Position numbers and translations under genes: made by a program. The notes below the pieces were generated by a model. The model was not told where the DNA came from. It was given only the letters and a program-made list of their open reading frames with translations, and did not search any database. From contig JAGFNK010000990.1 of the NCBI GenBank assembly GCA_025769875.1, positions 1 through 16,861 of the forward strand: 16,861 nt of DNA, read 5' to 3'. The stretch is from Russula earlei. Taxonomy: Eukaryota; Basidiomycota; Agaricomycetes; Russulales; Russulaceae. Each line of letters opens with the position of its first letter. The first letter of the stretch is position 1. Shown piece by piece: positions 1-8,790 of this stretch.

Positions 1-7
1 CACGTTT

Positions 8-1306
8 TCAGCCCTGAACGCCGACACTGTAGTTCGATAGGGACGACAGCAGATAGCTGAGCACGTCGCCTGAAGCACCGTCAGGTGCCAAAACGTCCAT
101 CTCATCGGCGTCGCGATAAACTCTATCTATGTACTCAGCAGAGCCGGATAGTTTGGCAACCTTGCAACAAGTAGCGTGCAAGGTAAGCAGCTCAGGCGAG
201 GGAACTGGAAGGTGTTCAGGATCCCTGGTTGAAAAGGTGACGAATTGCTGAAAGTTCGGGGGCACCCGGCCGTAATATTTGACCTCATAATGATCTTTTT
301 GTGACTAGGGTCACAATGAATCCTGTAGTTCAGGGAAAACACAACAGTACCAGAACTCACCGTGGCTTCGAAGTAGAGTTCCAGTCGATCAAATCTGTCG
401 TGCACATCCTTTTGCAAAGTCATGACATTTGTCAATGAATGAACCTTTTCCCCATTGAACTTAGTGATGTCGTAATGAAATCGCTGAAGGACGGCCAGTA
501 GAGTAGCGGAAAAGTCAAGCTATAATTCTACGGGTGAGATGCTCATTATACGGTATGCACCTGTGGTTACGCACTTTGGAATTCTCTCCAGATTTAGGGA
601 CCAAGCCAAAGAATGTAGCCTCTGGAATGATATGGGCGCACTCTGTATATATTCCGGGGGAGGACTGCTCAAATTGGGCAATGTTATCCTCAGGGGCGTC
701 AAGGTCAATAAGACCCGTTACGATACATCTCCAATTGTCCCGTATGAGAGCCTGTGAAAGGAAAATAATGAGGCGGAGGGACGAGGAATAAGTTGCGGTC
801 ATATACTGGCTTTACGTTTGGCATCGTGGTGATTCTTGGGGGCCACAGAAATGTCGACTTTGATCTGATTCTTCACAGCCTCAAGGAGGGTCTTGAGGGG
901 TGCTCGCTGGGTTTTGGCGTTCGGCCCTTTATATTTCTTGACTGGATAAAAACAGAAGACAGAAGGTAGATTAGCACTGAGGCTCAGGGAGTGAAGGTGG
1001 CAAAAGGATGCAGAAGGATGACTTACAAGGCATGATGAGGTAACATTCAAAAAATTGACCAACGTCGGTGAGGTCGCTCTCATTCTTGCGTGAGTGTATA
1101 CACTTCACGACTTCATGGCGAACAGCGCGATTGGGCGCATAGAGAAGCAAGAAGCCGAGAATCCGGACGTAGCGCAGCTTGTTCTCGTAGGCAGCGAGTT
1201 TCTCCTCTTGATCGAGGCAAACATTATAAGCACTGAGGTAGTTGGGATCCTCATTGGCGATACATTTCACCAGGGGAGAGTCGATATTCGGAAGGGCAGT
1301 AGGCAT
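8..1306 (-). CDS. HNH nuclease domain protein, five exons
   Basis: Five exons on the minus strand (1306-1027, 941-811, 751-575, 519-361, 304-8) join in frame into about 347 residues. The introns are 85, 59, 55 and 56 nt. Three are GT-AG, with donors GTAAGT, GTGCGT and GTGAGT; the second (752-810) fits only as GC-AG. The HNH_2-like signature (PF13391 type) is spread over exons 3 and 4: RCIVTG near residue 145, CAHIIPEA with His177, LTNVMTL with Asn227 and VHDRFD with His236, giving the H-N-H triad. The C-terminal exon has PVPSPELLTLHATCCKVAKLSG, typical of the many fungal proteins of this kind. The family fold predicts metal-dependent nucleic-acid cleavage, but the biological role in mushrooms is unknown. 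The start ATG at 1304-1306 is chosen because it opens the longest frame and begins MPTALPNID. Spliced length and motifs look intact. If the GC donor is not used, the gene would be frameshifted after residue 137. Confidence 0.85.
752..810 (-). other. Predicted GC-AG intron in the HNH gene
   Basis: On the minus strand the upstream exon reads ...AKRK and the next exon reads ALIRDNWRC, exactly phase 0 at the acceptor TTTCACAG (AG at 753-752). The only donor that keeps this frame is AAA|GCCAGT, a GC donor at 810-809. The nearby GT at 806-805 leaves phase 1 and reaches a stop soon after the junction. The intron is 59 nt, close to its neighbours in size. A GT to GC change at the donor would explain it. 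Confidence 0.6.
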
Positions 1307-1427
1307 AATAATGGCTTACGAAATGTCGAGTTGGTTGGGACGGGTTCTAACGAGAGTGCTATTCACCCAGCTGTGACGCAACCACGTGATTCGCAAACAA
1401 CGCCAAAGTTCGTTACATTGCGGGCAT
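1307..1427 (-). promoter_or_regulatory. Truncated upstream region of the HNH gene
   Basis: Only about 120 bp separate the HNH start codon from the transposable element that begins at 1430. The stretch has normal CpG content and a CACGTG palindrome at 1383-1388, a possible bHLH-type site. No clear TATA box is visible. Any promoter elements further upstream are now displaced by the inserted element. The assignment is positional only. Confidence 0.35.
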
Positions 1428-1457
1428 TACTGTAGGGGGTCAGGTAGTTGGCCACCC

Positions 1458-2090
1458 TGACTAGTTGGCCACAGGGGACTTTCTGAACTCTCTAGAGTAT
1501 TAATGCCTGTGTAGTTGATTTGGGCAGTAAGAACTATGTCCAGTGTTGCCTCAAACAAAAGTTCTTACACTGGCAGTGATTGCTTGATGAGTTAGAGGCA
1601 TCTGATTGCTGCTGAGTCGGCAATATGACCAATTTGGGAAGGTCACCGGAAGGCCGAACGTGGTGGCCATACCATAGGTGATTCATTTCGGACGCAAATC
1701 CTTCAAAACTTCGTGTTTCGTGTTTCGTTTCCCTATCTGCTCTTTCTCAGCCATAATTTCTACTGTGATTTCACTTTTCTGGCCCATGTTACTCAATTCA
1801 TTTCTACAACATTTCCCATTTCACATTTCAGACAGGCTGCATTCAGCAACACCCACTGGGCTCAGATGACAATGTGCATCCAGCACCACCAGGACTTGAC
1901 ATCAGACTGACCTGACCTCTCACTCATAGCCTTCAGAATATTTTAAATGAATTTATTTACACCTCAATGTGCTCGGTGACACTTGTACATGCCATATCAG
2001 CATGTCATCCTTTGGAAATTGCTGTGGGACCAGGAGGCAAAAGTCCACCTCTGTTTGAGACAGTAGCTATTGGGCATTAAATACTACAAA
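1458..2090. other. Interior of TIR element, no gene seen
   Basis: There is no coding signal of convincing length here. A short imperfect inverted repeat surrounds 1530-1575 (AGTAAGAACT against AGTTCTTACACT). CpG content is moderate. The stretch may be the degraded 5' part of the TIR element. Confidence 0.4.
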
Positions 2091-2094
2091 CTAC

Positions 2095-2480
2095 GGGGAT
2101 GCTACTCCTCCAACTAAGGGTCCATGAGCGCGGGATGGCACGGTTCGGATGAGGGGCGAGGGGGGCAGCGAGCCCTCGGTTTGGATGTTGGAGGACACAT
2201 CATCAGGGTCCGTGCATAGGCGCATGGTGGGGCGAGGACAATGGTCCGTAGACAATGATGGAGGGGTGAGAGCAGGATGAAGGGGAGTCGACAATGGGCA
2301 AGAGCAATATGATGAAGGGATAGGGAGTGTAGGGAGCCAACCCGGGGCACGCCGAGTTCATACGACTTGATCCAAGGGTGGGTATCAACAGAGAGGAGTG
2401 GGTTGCAAAGAGGGGTCCTATTCTGAACTCTTCCTACTACAGAGTAGCTAGGGTGTTTTTATATACAGGAGAGAGGTACT
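2095..2480 (-). promoter_or_regulatory. LTR-like or promoter-like block, minus strand
   Basis: On the minus strand a TATATAAA box (2465-2458) is followed by a long pyrimidine-rich leader with CAACCCACTCCTCTC, a layout much like the R/U5 part of LTR-C, which has CAACCCACTTCACTCC. It may be an LTR remnant or a gene promoter. I could not find paired LTR ends or a target duplication. Short frames in the leader (for example 2203-2388) have no recognisable product. Confidence 0.25.
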
Positions 2481-2762
2481 AAAGATGAAAGGCATGAAAG
2501 AGAATCGAGACTGGTTGAGACAGTCGAGGCGGTCGTGAAAGGCTTGAGACGCAAGCGCGTCGCGTGAGGCGGGGCGTGGCGTGCGCGTGTGGTCGGTGGC
2601 GAATGGCCTGGGCGATGCGATCAAGGTCTTGATGTCGCACGCGGTGTGGCTTGTGGTGTGCGGTCGGTGGACGGCCTGGAACGAGAGGGAGGTGGCAAAG
2701 GATAGGAGGAGGCATCACGTCGTATTGCGTTTCCACACATGATTCCGTGGCCAGCCATATGG

Positions 2763-4341
2763 CTACCCTACACTCCTGGGGGCTTGAAACTTTGACCATC
2801 CTCGGTCAAGCGTCTGAATGCGAGTGTTTTGAGCCTTTCGCATCTGAATTGAGGTGGCGGTCGCGGCTGCTTGTGGAAGATGCGAGGGCGGCGATTGGCG
2901 ATTGGCGATGGCGACGACGGAAGAGGCGAAGGCGATGGGAGATGGAGGCGATGGAGACGAGGACGGCGGTGATGAGATGGCAGCTGCGTGGCAGTGGTGT
3001 TGTCTTGTGGCGGCGGCGGCGTGGTCGTCTCCATTGCAGGCGGCAGCAGCGGGCGTGGACAAGGAGCGGAGGTGTAGGCGGCGAGCATGAGTTCGTAGAC
3101 AGAGGCGTAGGTGGCGAGGACTCGAGAAGGAGGATACGTGGGGCGGCTTGCACGAGGGTGGCATTTGTCGTCTTGCGGTGGCGGTGGCGGGGTCGTCTCC
3201 ATTGGCAGCAGACATGGGCAAGAGCGCACGAACAGACGGGGAGGCGATGTGGGAGGCGGGGTGCGGTGTGCTGTTGGCGTCGGTGGCTGCCTCTCCTGCG
3301 GCGGCGGTGTGGTGGCGGCTGCTGCTCCTTTTGTGGCGCGTCGTGGCTAAGTTCGTGGCCAAGGCCTTCTTGGTCTTCTGGGGTGGTGCTGGTGGCGAGA
3401 GGTTGCGACGGTGCGGCGGTGCTGGGTCGCGCGAAACTGAGACTGATGCGGCGGGCGCTGAGACGAAGACTGAGGGTGAGACCAAGGAGGCAGTGATGGA
3501 CGGAACTGGTGCGGCGACAAAGACGGATGGAGCGGAGGCGATAATGGAGGGCACGGCAACGGGAAGGGAGACGGCAGTGGGCGACGCAGGGGTGACGGCA
3601 GACGGTGGGGACAGAGCGGTGGCTGGGACTAGGCCCGGAACGGCGGCGGACGAGGCGACGGACGAGGCTGAGGGCGTGGTGGTGGCGGCTGAGACTGAGA
3701 CGACTGGGGCTGAGGGCATGGCAGAGATGGCAGCGGCTGGCAATACTGGCAATACGGCGGACTGGGCTGAAGTGACGAGTGCGGGCGAGGCTAAGACGGA
3801 GGCTGATGCGAAGTCAGTGGCTGGCACGACTGAGGCTACTGTGGCGGCAGACGAGACTGAGCTGGAGACGGGAGACGTAGAGGCAACAGCTGGCAATGCT
3901 GGTGCTATGGCGGATGAGGGCGCGGCGGCTAACGAGACGAAGACGGGGTTGGCAGTGAACGGAACTGGTACGACGGCAGATACTGAGGCTGAGGCTGGGG
4001 CCACTGGGGCGGACGGAGCAGCGACGGAGGTGGGCAAGACTGAGGTGGCGGCAATAGCGAAGGCAGGTGATGCGGTGAGATTGAGACCCAGGCAGGACGG
4101 CAGAGACGTCGAAATCCTAGACGTGTAAAACCATCAGATACCACAAATACTTGAAATATTGTAAGACTACTTACATATTGATATGCTCCCAAAGTTTGAA
4201 GCAAATCGATGCACTAGAACATTCAGAAAAAAAGAAATTAGCATTCTGGAGTAGGGGGTAGGAGTCAACGGCAAGGATTCCCACGGGTGGCCAAGATCGT
4301 CGATTTTCTCTGTTTGGCAGTCGCCTCGCAAAAATATTCAT
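2763..4341 (-). CDS. Ala/Ser/Pro-rich low-complexity protein (E copy 1)
   Basis: Exon 2 (4116-2763) is a long open frame of about 450 codons, dominated by Ala, Ser, Pro, Val and Thr in the first half (runs such as SASVLASPALVTSAQSAVLP). A basic, His-rich second half includes QKTKKALATNLATTRHKRSS. A 58-nt intron with GTAAGT donor (4174) and CTAG acceptor (4117) joins it in frame to a short exon 1 (4341-4175, starting MNIFARRLPN and ending CFKLWEHINM), giving about 506 residues. Copy 2 at 10012-11234 shares the central and 3' parts, but there the same frame is preceded by a gag-like domain that is absent here. So this could be a captured piece of a retroelement gag linker with a new 5' exon. 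Function is unknown. The opposite strand is also open because of the GC-rich codon pattern; minus is preferred from the intron and from copy 2. It is CpG-rich. Confidence 0.35.
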
Positions 4342-4557
4342 AGCATGACAACAACGCACTCTAAAATTATGGCTGTCTTATAGCATCATCCTAAGATATT
4401 TGTCCACCCTTCTAATCCCTCAAAACATTCAAAATATGTTCTCAGCTCCCATAAGGCATTGCATTGGTTTAGGTGGCCAACTACCCGACCTGATACAGTA
4501 TTCCCACTGAAAGCCTACTTTTTTTTTTTTTTTTTTTTTTGAGAGAGAGAGAGGTGT

Positions 4558-4563
4558 TTTATT
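4558..4563 (-). terminator. AATAAA polyadenylation signal of retroposon
   Basis: On the minus strand GGAATAAAACACC lies about 18 nt before the start of the poly(A) tract, the usual spacing for cleavage and polyadenylation of the source transcript. Confidence 0.6.
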
Positions 4564-5668
4564 CCTAGGCCTGTTATCCTAAGTATTTAAGGTACTAAGA
4601 TGTATGGAAAATGGGAATAAGTGCTGGGTAGCAGGAAATTTGCCATTAGCCCTACCCAGCATGCTGAGGCCAGGCCAGGAGGGTCCAGTTGTGAGGGAAA
4701 ATGCAGAGTTATGCACATCCCTGGTGTTGGAATAGTGTGGGGCTCAGGAAAGGTGCTACCCTGGGGTCAGCAGTTGCCTCATACCCACTTACATCTTTCC
4801 ATCCAGTCCTTCAGGAGATCCTAGCCTTGACTCAGGACTTCCTCCCAGGTGGCTCTGACCAGCAACCTGTTGGTTACATTTGATCTTTGTTGCAGTAAGT
4901 TTGTCATTTGTTAGTCTTCTGTTTATAGAATTCCTCCAGTGGGTCACTACTACTGCTCCCTCGTGTTGGCGGTTGTGGTAGGGTGCAATACTGTCTGGTG
5001 GCATTTAACAAAGTGTCAGTGTGGCTCGTTTGTGTCAGTTGTCCAATTGGGGCCTAGGTGGAGTGTGGTCAGGGGGTTGTGTCTTACATGGGGGTTTGTT
5101 GTGGATGTTTATTGTTGGGTGGCATGGGGGGGGGGGGGGGGTGTTCCCCAGTCAGAGGGTCAGGCAGGTAAAATGCAGGGGGTTGTTGTGTTCATGCACA
5201 CAGGGCTCAGGTTGTGCATTGGGTCTCCAGGCAGATAGTCTCATCAGTGGAGTTTGGTTTCCACTGGGCTCTCCAGTGTTAAGATCTGACTGATCTTGTT
5301 ACTGACTCTTAGTGAAAGAGTTGCTTGATATAGTTCAAGCACTAGACTTTGAACCCTTTGATATTATCTCAGGAAGAATAGATGTAAGAGAAGAGAGGGG
5401 CCTCTTTCACTTAGAGTGATCACTGTAGTTTGTTTAGAGTGTTGACAAGATAATGGTTTCTTGTAAAAGAGTAAGTCGAGTGTAAGGCTCAACTTCTTGG
5501 TACAGCAGAGTAGTTATATGATATCTCAACAACAGCTGATCCAATTTGTACAAAACTTGGGGTGCACATAGCTAAGGACCAGTAGTATCCAAAAACGTAG
5601 AGTGCAATTTGAAAGTATCAGAAATGACTCATGTGTGAGTCATCCTTTCCTAGTATCTGTCATCAAAT

Positions 5669-5790
5669 GGTAAGCAGTGAGTAAGCAATCAGTAAGCTGA
5701 CCACTAAGCAAATCACTAAGCAATCACTAAGCAGAAGTAAGCACAGATGAGTAAGCACAAAGTAGTAACCAAAGCATAGGTAAGCAGATG
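5669..5790 (-). repeat. Degenerate GTAAGCA / TGCTTAC short repeat
   Basis: About ten copies of (G)TAAGCA or CTAAGCA occur at irregular spacing, for example GTAAGCAGTGAGTAAGCAATC. In the sense of the retroposed RNA these read TGCTTAC/TGCTTAG. Similar GTAAG motifs recur in LTR-A and LTR-B near their TATA boxes. Function is unknown. Confidence 0.5.
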
Positions 5791-5968
5791 AGAACACAAG
5801 AATCCTTAACAACAAGGGTATCATGTACAGTCTCATAGGTAGTTCATGAGTGGTAGGTGGGGCTGAGGATATTCAAGGTTATAAACCATCCTTGCCCCAG
5901 CTCGCATCATGGGAAAACTTCACCTGGTGGTGGTAGCAGAACAAGGAGCCCCCCCCTGAAAGCCTACT

Positions 5969-6234
5969 GTGCCTGCCACTATGATTAGGCTTGATCACAT
6001 GATTTCCCAACACTGGCATTGATGATAAAAGGCAAGGAGAATGCAGCAATTGGCATATGGGAACACTGGTCAGACAGGAGGCACATCAGGGGACTTTGAG
6101 AAGGGTCAGAAGACAATACAATCCAATACATTTCCTGGCTCATTTTGGAGCCTTTTTATACATACTGGCTGGTATGCTATTTGTAAAGATGACAGACAGG
6201 AATGGATAAGTCAAGTCCACTAAAACTCAACTTA
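5969..6234. other. Short unassigned interval
   Basis: This CpG-poor stretch lies between the retroposon duplication and LTR-A. It contains TGATTTCCCAAC (around 5999-6011), which matches the inner part of the foldback element's end at 8230-8242 and may be a fossil end. No gene is seen. Confidence 0.3.
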
Positions 6235-6596
6235 TGTCAGGACTCACTGTTGAACAATCCTGTTCAAGAGTGAGGCAAGAACTGGGAGATGAGTCAACTG
6301 AGTTCCAAGACAAAGTTGGCAAAGAGTACAGTCCAAATGAGTAGCAGGTACCAGAGAGGGACTGGTATCGGCTGTGAGAGGTGATCACAAAGAGAAAGAG
6401 CCAGGGTGTGCTAGATAGGGCAGTCCTAAAGGAGTACCCTTAGTAATAGAGTGCTGCAAATCCAATGGACGGTCTGAAGACTGTCCACTACTTTATTGAG
6501 CACTTATATACTACAAGAGAACTGCTAAATAGGGAACAAGTCATAACCTTGTTATCAAGCACAATTGATGGATGAGTAAGAAGTTGGAGCATGCTT

Positions 6597-6612
6597 ACTG
6601 AGCATGCTCAGT
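6597..6612. promoter_or_regulatory. 16-bp palindrome in LTR-A U3
   Basis: ACTGAGCATGCTCAGT is a perfect palindrome about 90 bp upstream (minus sense) of the LTR-A TATA box. The same 16 bases occur at the matching place in LTR-B (12710-12725). Adjacent half-copies (GCATGCTCAGT) are present in both. A binding site for a dimeric regulator is plausible but inferred. Confidence 0.45.
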
Positions 6613-6985
6613 CATGCTCAGTAAGATGCTGAGTAAGAAGGCTCCTATTGGTAAGTAACACTGGTTGGGAAATCAACTTATGTGAATGACAAAACTGTAA
6701 CATTTTGAAAAACAAAATTTATTATTTACAAATTTGTAGCAAACAATTTGTGAAAATTAATTTTATATTTTGTTACAATAAATTCCTGTTACAAAATGAT
6801 GAAATAAGTAAATAGTATTGACAAGATATTAGGACATACATTATATTAAAACAATTTTAACTTATTTTAAAATTTTGGGTGAAACAAAATTGTGAAAAAA
6901 ATCAAAACTGCAAAATTTGGGTTTATGAAAAAGGTGGAATAAAAATTGTGAAATTTTTGAAATTTTTGAAAAAGTTTTGTGACTT

Positions 6986-7363
6986 GAATAAAGATGTTAG
7001 GGAGATAAAGTTTTGTTATAATCATTGATGAGAACAAAATCTAGCCCTATAGAAAACATAATGTTATCATTTTTAATGAAGAAAATTTTTGAATACATTC
7101 ACAATTTTGTTAAAGGAAAAATCTTGACAAAACAGAATATGAAATCCCAAAGTTGTTTCATCATTTTGTCATTGGAATAAAGATGTCAGGGAGATAAAGT
7201 TTTGTTATAATCATTCATGACAACAAAATCTAGCATTTTAGAAAACATAATGTTAACATTTTTCATGCAGAAAATGTTTGAATACATTCACAATTTTGTC
7301 AAAGGAAAAATTGTGACAAAACTGAATATGAAATCCTAAAGATGTTTCATCATTTTGCTTATA
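6986..7363. repeat. 189-bp tandem duplication in left foldback arm
   Basis: Two diverged copies of a 189-bp unit start at 6986 and 7175, both opening GAATAAAGATGT(T/C)AGGGAG. Each carries ATAAAGTTTTGTTATAATCA and ends near TGTTTCATCATTTTG. Confidence 0.75.
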
Positions 7364-7539
7364 ACATTTAGATATATTATGGTCAATTCTGAATGATGCT
7401 GGACATATATACACCACAAAAAGAGGCCATAAAGTTTGAGCTGAGCCATGACAGCACAAGTGACACAACTTTATGGCCTCTTTTTGTGGTGTATAGATGT
7501 CCAGCATCATTCAGAATTGACCATAATATATCTAAATGT

Positions 7540-7917
7540 TATAAACAAAATGATGAAACATCTTTAGGGTTTCATATTCAGTTTTGTCACAATTTTTCCT
7601 TTGACAAAATCATGAATGTATTCAAAAATTTTCTGCATGAAAAATGTTAACATTATGTTTTCTAAAATGCTAGATTTTGTTGTCATGAATGATTATAACA
7701 AAACTTTATCTCCCTGACATCTTTATTCCAATGACAAAATGATGAAACAACTTTGGGATTTCATATTCTGTTTTGTCAAGATTTTTCCTTTAACAAAATT
7801 GTAAATGTATTCAAAAATTTTCTTCATTAAAAATGATAACATTATGTTTTCTATAGGGCTAGATTTTGTTCTCATCAATGATTATAACAAAACTTTATCT
7901 CCCTAACATCTTTATTC
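7540..7917. repeat. Mirrored 189-bp tandem duplication in right arm
   Basis: This is the inverted counterpart of 6986-7363, again as two units. The first and second units differ from each other in the same places in both arms, so the duplication came before the arm-copying event. Confidence 0.7.
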
Positions 7918-8790
7918 AAGTCACAAAACTTTTTCAAAAATTTCAAAAATTTCACAATTTTTATTCCACCTTTTTCATAAACCCAAATTTTGCAGTTTTG
8001 ATTTTTTTCACAATTTTGTTTCACCCAAAATTTTAAAATAAGTTAAAATTGTTTTAATATAATGTATGTCCTAATATCTTGTCAATACTATTTACTTATT
8101 TCATCATTTTGTAACAGGAATTTATTGTAACAAAATATAAAATTAATTTTCACAAATTGTTTGCTACAAATTTGTATGAAAATAATAAATTTTGTTTTTC
8201 AAAATGTTACAGTTTTGTCATTCACATAAGTTGATTTCCCAACCAGTGTAAGAGCCTTTACTGTCCACGTGTTCACTGCTTTAGTACATGTGCAAAACAC
8301 CTGATTCATTTACTGTTCATTAGTTTAGGGCCGGTCATTTGAGGACTTGTAGTTTGGTTCAGGGAATAGAGTTGCCTATAAGGCCCCTTATATAGTTCTA
8401 TTAGGGTCATTAGAGTCGACCCTAATACTTCTATTAAGGTCCTTAGTATTGCTTTATAGTTTGTTCTAATGTTATTAGAGTTAGTCTAATAACACATTGT
8501 AATGCTTTTAGTATCTTGTTAGTGCCTCTTGTAGAGCACTTAGAGTTGTCCTAAAGGGTCCTTAGGGAGGCTATAACACTGTCCTTTATTGCTAAAAGGG
8601 TCGCCACTAAGTGGGGCTTGCTGTATGTTGATTGTGCCAAGAATTGCTTGCATGACAATGCACACATGATATTGTGGACACCTCTACTCACCCCTTTTGT
8701 CCATGTGAACAGGGTGGCATCATAGAGGCTGGGTTTCCTCTAATAAGGAAGGGTCCTTCAAGGGCCCTCCCCAGGAAATGGTTCATGAAG

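Larger units (their letters stand above)
1430..4498. mobile_element. TA-flanked TIR DNA element, about 3.07 kb
   Basis: The two ends are imperfect inverted repeats of about 27 bp. The left end begins CTGTAGGGGGTCAGGTAGTT and the right end, read on the other strand, begins CTGTATCAGGTCGGGTAGTT; 23 of 27 positions match. Each end abuts the dinucleotide TA (1428-1429 and 4499-4500), as expected for a TA-targeting Tc1/mariner/pogo-type transposon. No transposase is recognisable inside, so the copy is non-autonomous or has lost its gene. The interior instead holds the Ala/Ser/Pro-rich reading frame (copy 1 of E) and an LTR-like stretch. A second AGTTGGCCAC motif sits just inside the left end (1459-1468). 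The superfamily is inferred from the TA duplication only. Confidence 0.55.
4520..5955 (-). mobile_element. Retroposed polyadenylated RNA, no ORF
   Basis: A 13-bp direct repeat, CTGAAAGCCTACT, flanks the block at 4507-4519 and 5956-5968. Next to the left copy is a run of 22 T (4519-4540) followed by GA repeats. Read on the minus strand, the block ends with AATAAA (4563-4558), a CT repeat and a poly(A) tail. Its minus-strand 5' end starts in a run of G (C at 5949-5956), as seen when extra bases are copied at a capped RNA end. These are hallmarks of target-primed reverse transcription. No reverse transcriptase or other long reading frame is visible over the 1.4 kb, so it is a retroposed non-coding transcript, a SINE-like element or the 3' end of a LINE. 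It holds a 16-G run (5126-5141) and a degenerate GTAAGCA repeat. Confidence 0.7.
6659..8248. mobile_element. Foldback (palindromic) element, 1,590 bp
   Basis: The left arm (6659-7436) and right arm (7467-8248) are reverse complements along nearly their whole length, with only scattered substitutions and small indels, such as a four-base difference around 6730/8177. They are separated by a loop of about 30 nt (7437-7466). The ends are CACTGGTTGGGAAATCAAC and its complement. The trinucleotide TAA lies on each side (6656-6658 and 8249-8251), and LTR-B shows the uninterrupted target (GAGTAAGAGCC on its other strand). The element is AT-rich and codes for no recognisable protein; short frames mirrored in both arms are by-products of the palindrome. 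A 3-bp duplication fits PIF/Harbinger- or CACTA-type integration, but a TA duplication with asymmetric ends cannot be excluded. Confidence 0.85.
6235..8790 (-). repeat. LTR-A, minus strand, split by foldback element
   Basis: 6235-6658 plus 8252-8790 (about 963 bp) matches the reverse complement of LTR-B (967 bp without its insert). The minus-strand LTR runs from about 8790 to 6235, ends AGTGAGTCCTGACA, has TATATAAG at 6510-6503 and AATAAA at 6497-6492. Its 5' terminus reads CTTCATGAACC where LTR-B has TGTCATGAACC, so that edge is mutated or truncated, and I see no target duplication. It could be a solo LTR or the remaining end of a lost element. It is interrupted by the 1,590-bp palindrome. 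Confidence 0.7.

Noticed and set aside
3148..4128. 326-residue plus-strand frame rich in Ala, Thr, Glu, Gly
   Set aside because: It is the antisense of the E low-complexity frame. GC-rich repeated codons leave both strands open. The in-phase intron and the linked gag-like domain of copy 2 favour the minus strand.
5126..5141. Run of 16 G as a G-quadruplex site
   Set aside because: It is a single homopolymer inside a decayed retroposon; its length may also be a sequencing artefact.
5999..6016. TGATTTCCCAACACTGG as an end of another foldback element
   Set aside because: Only about 12 bases match the foldback end and no partner end or duplication was found.
7253..7650. Two 85-residue frames with nearly the same protein on opposite strands
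   Set aside because: They are a direct result of the palindrome; the sequence is AT-rich with no recognisable domain.
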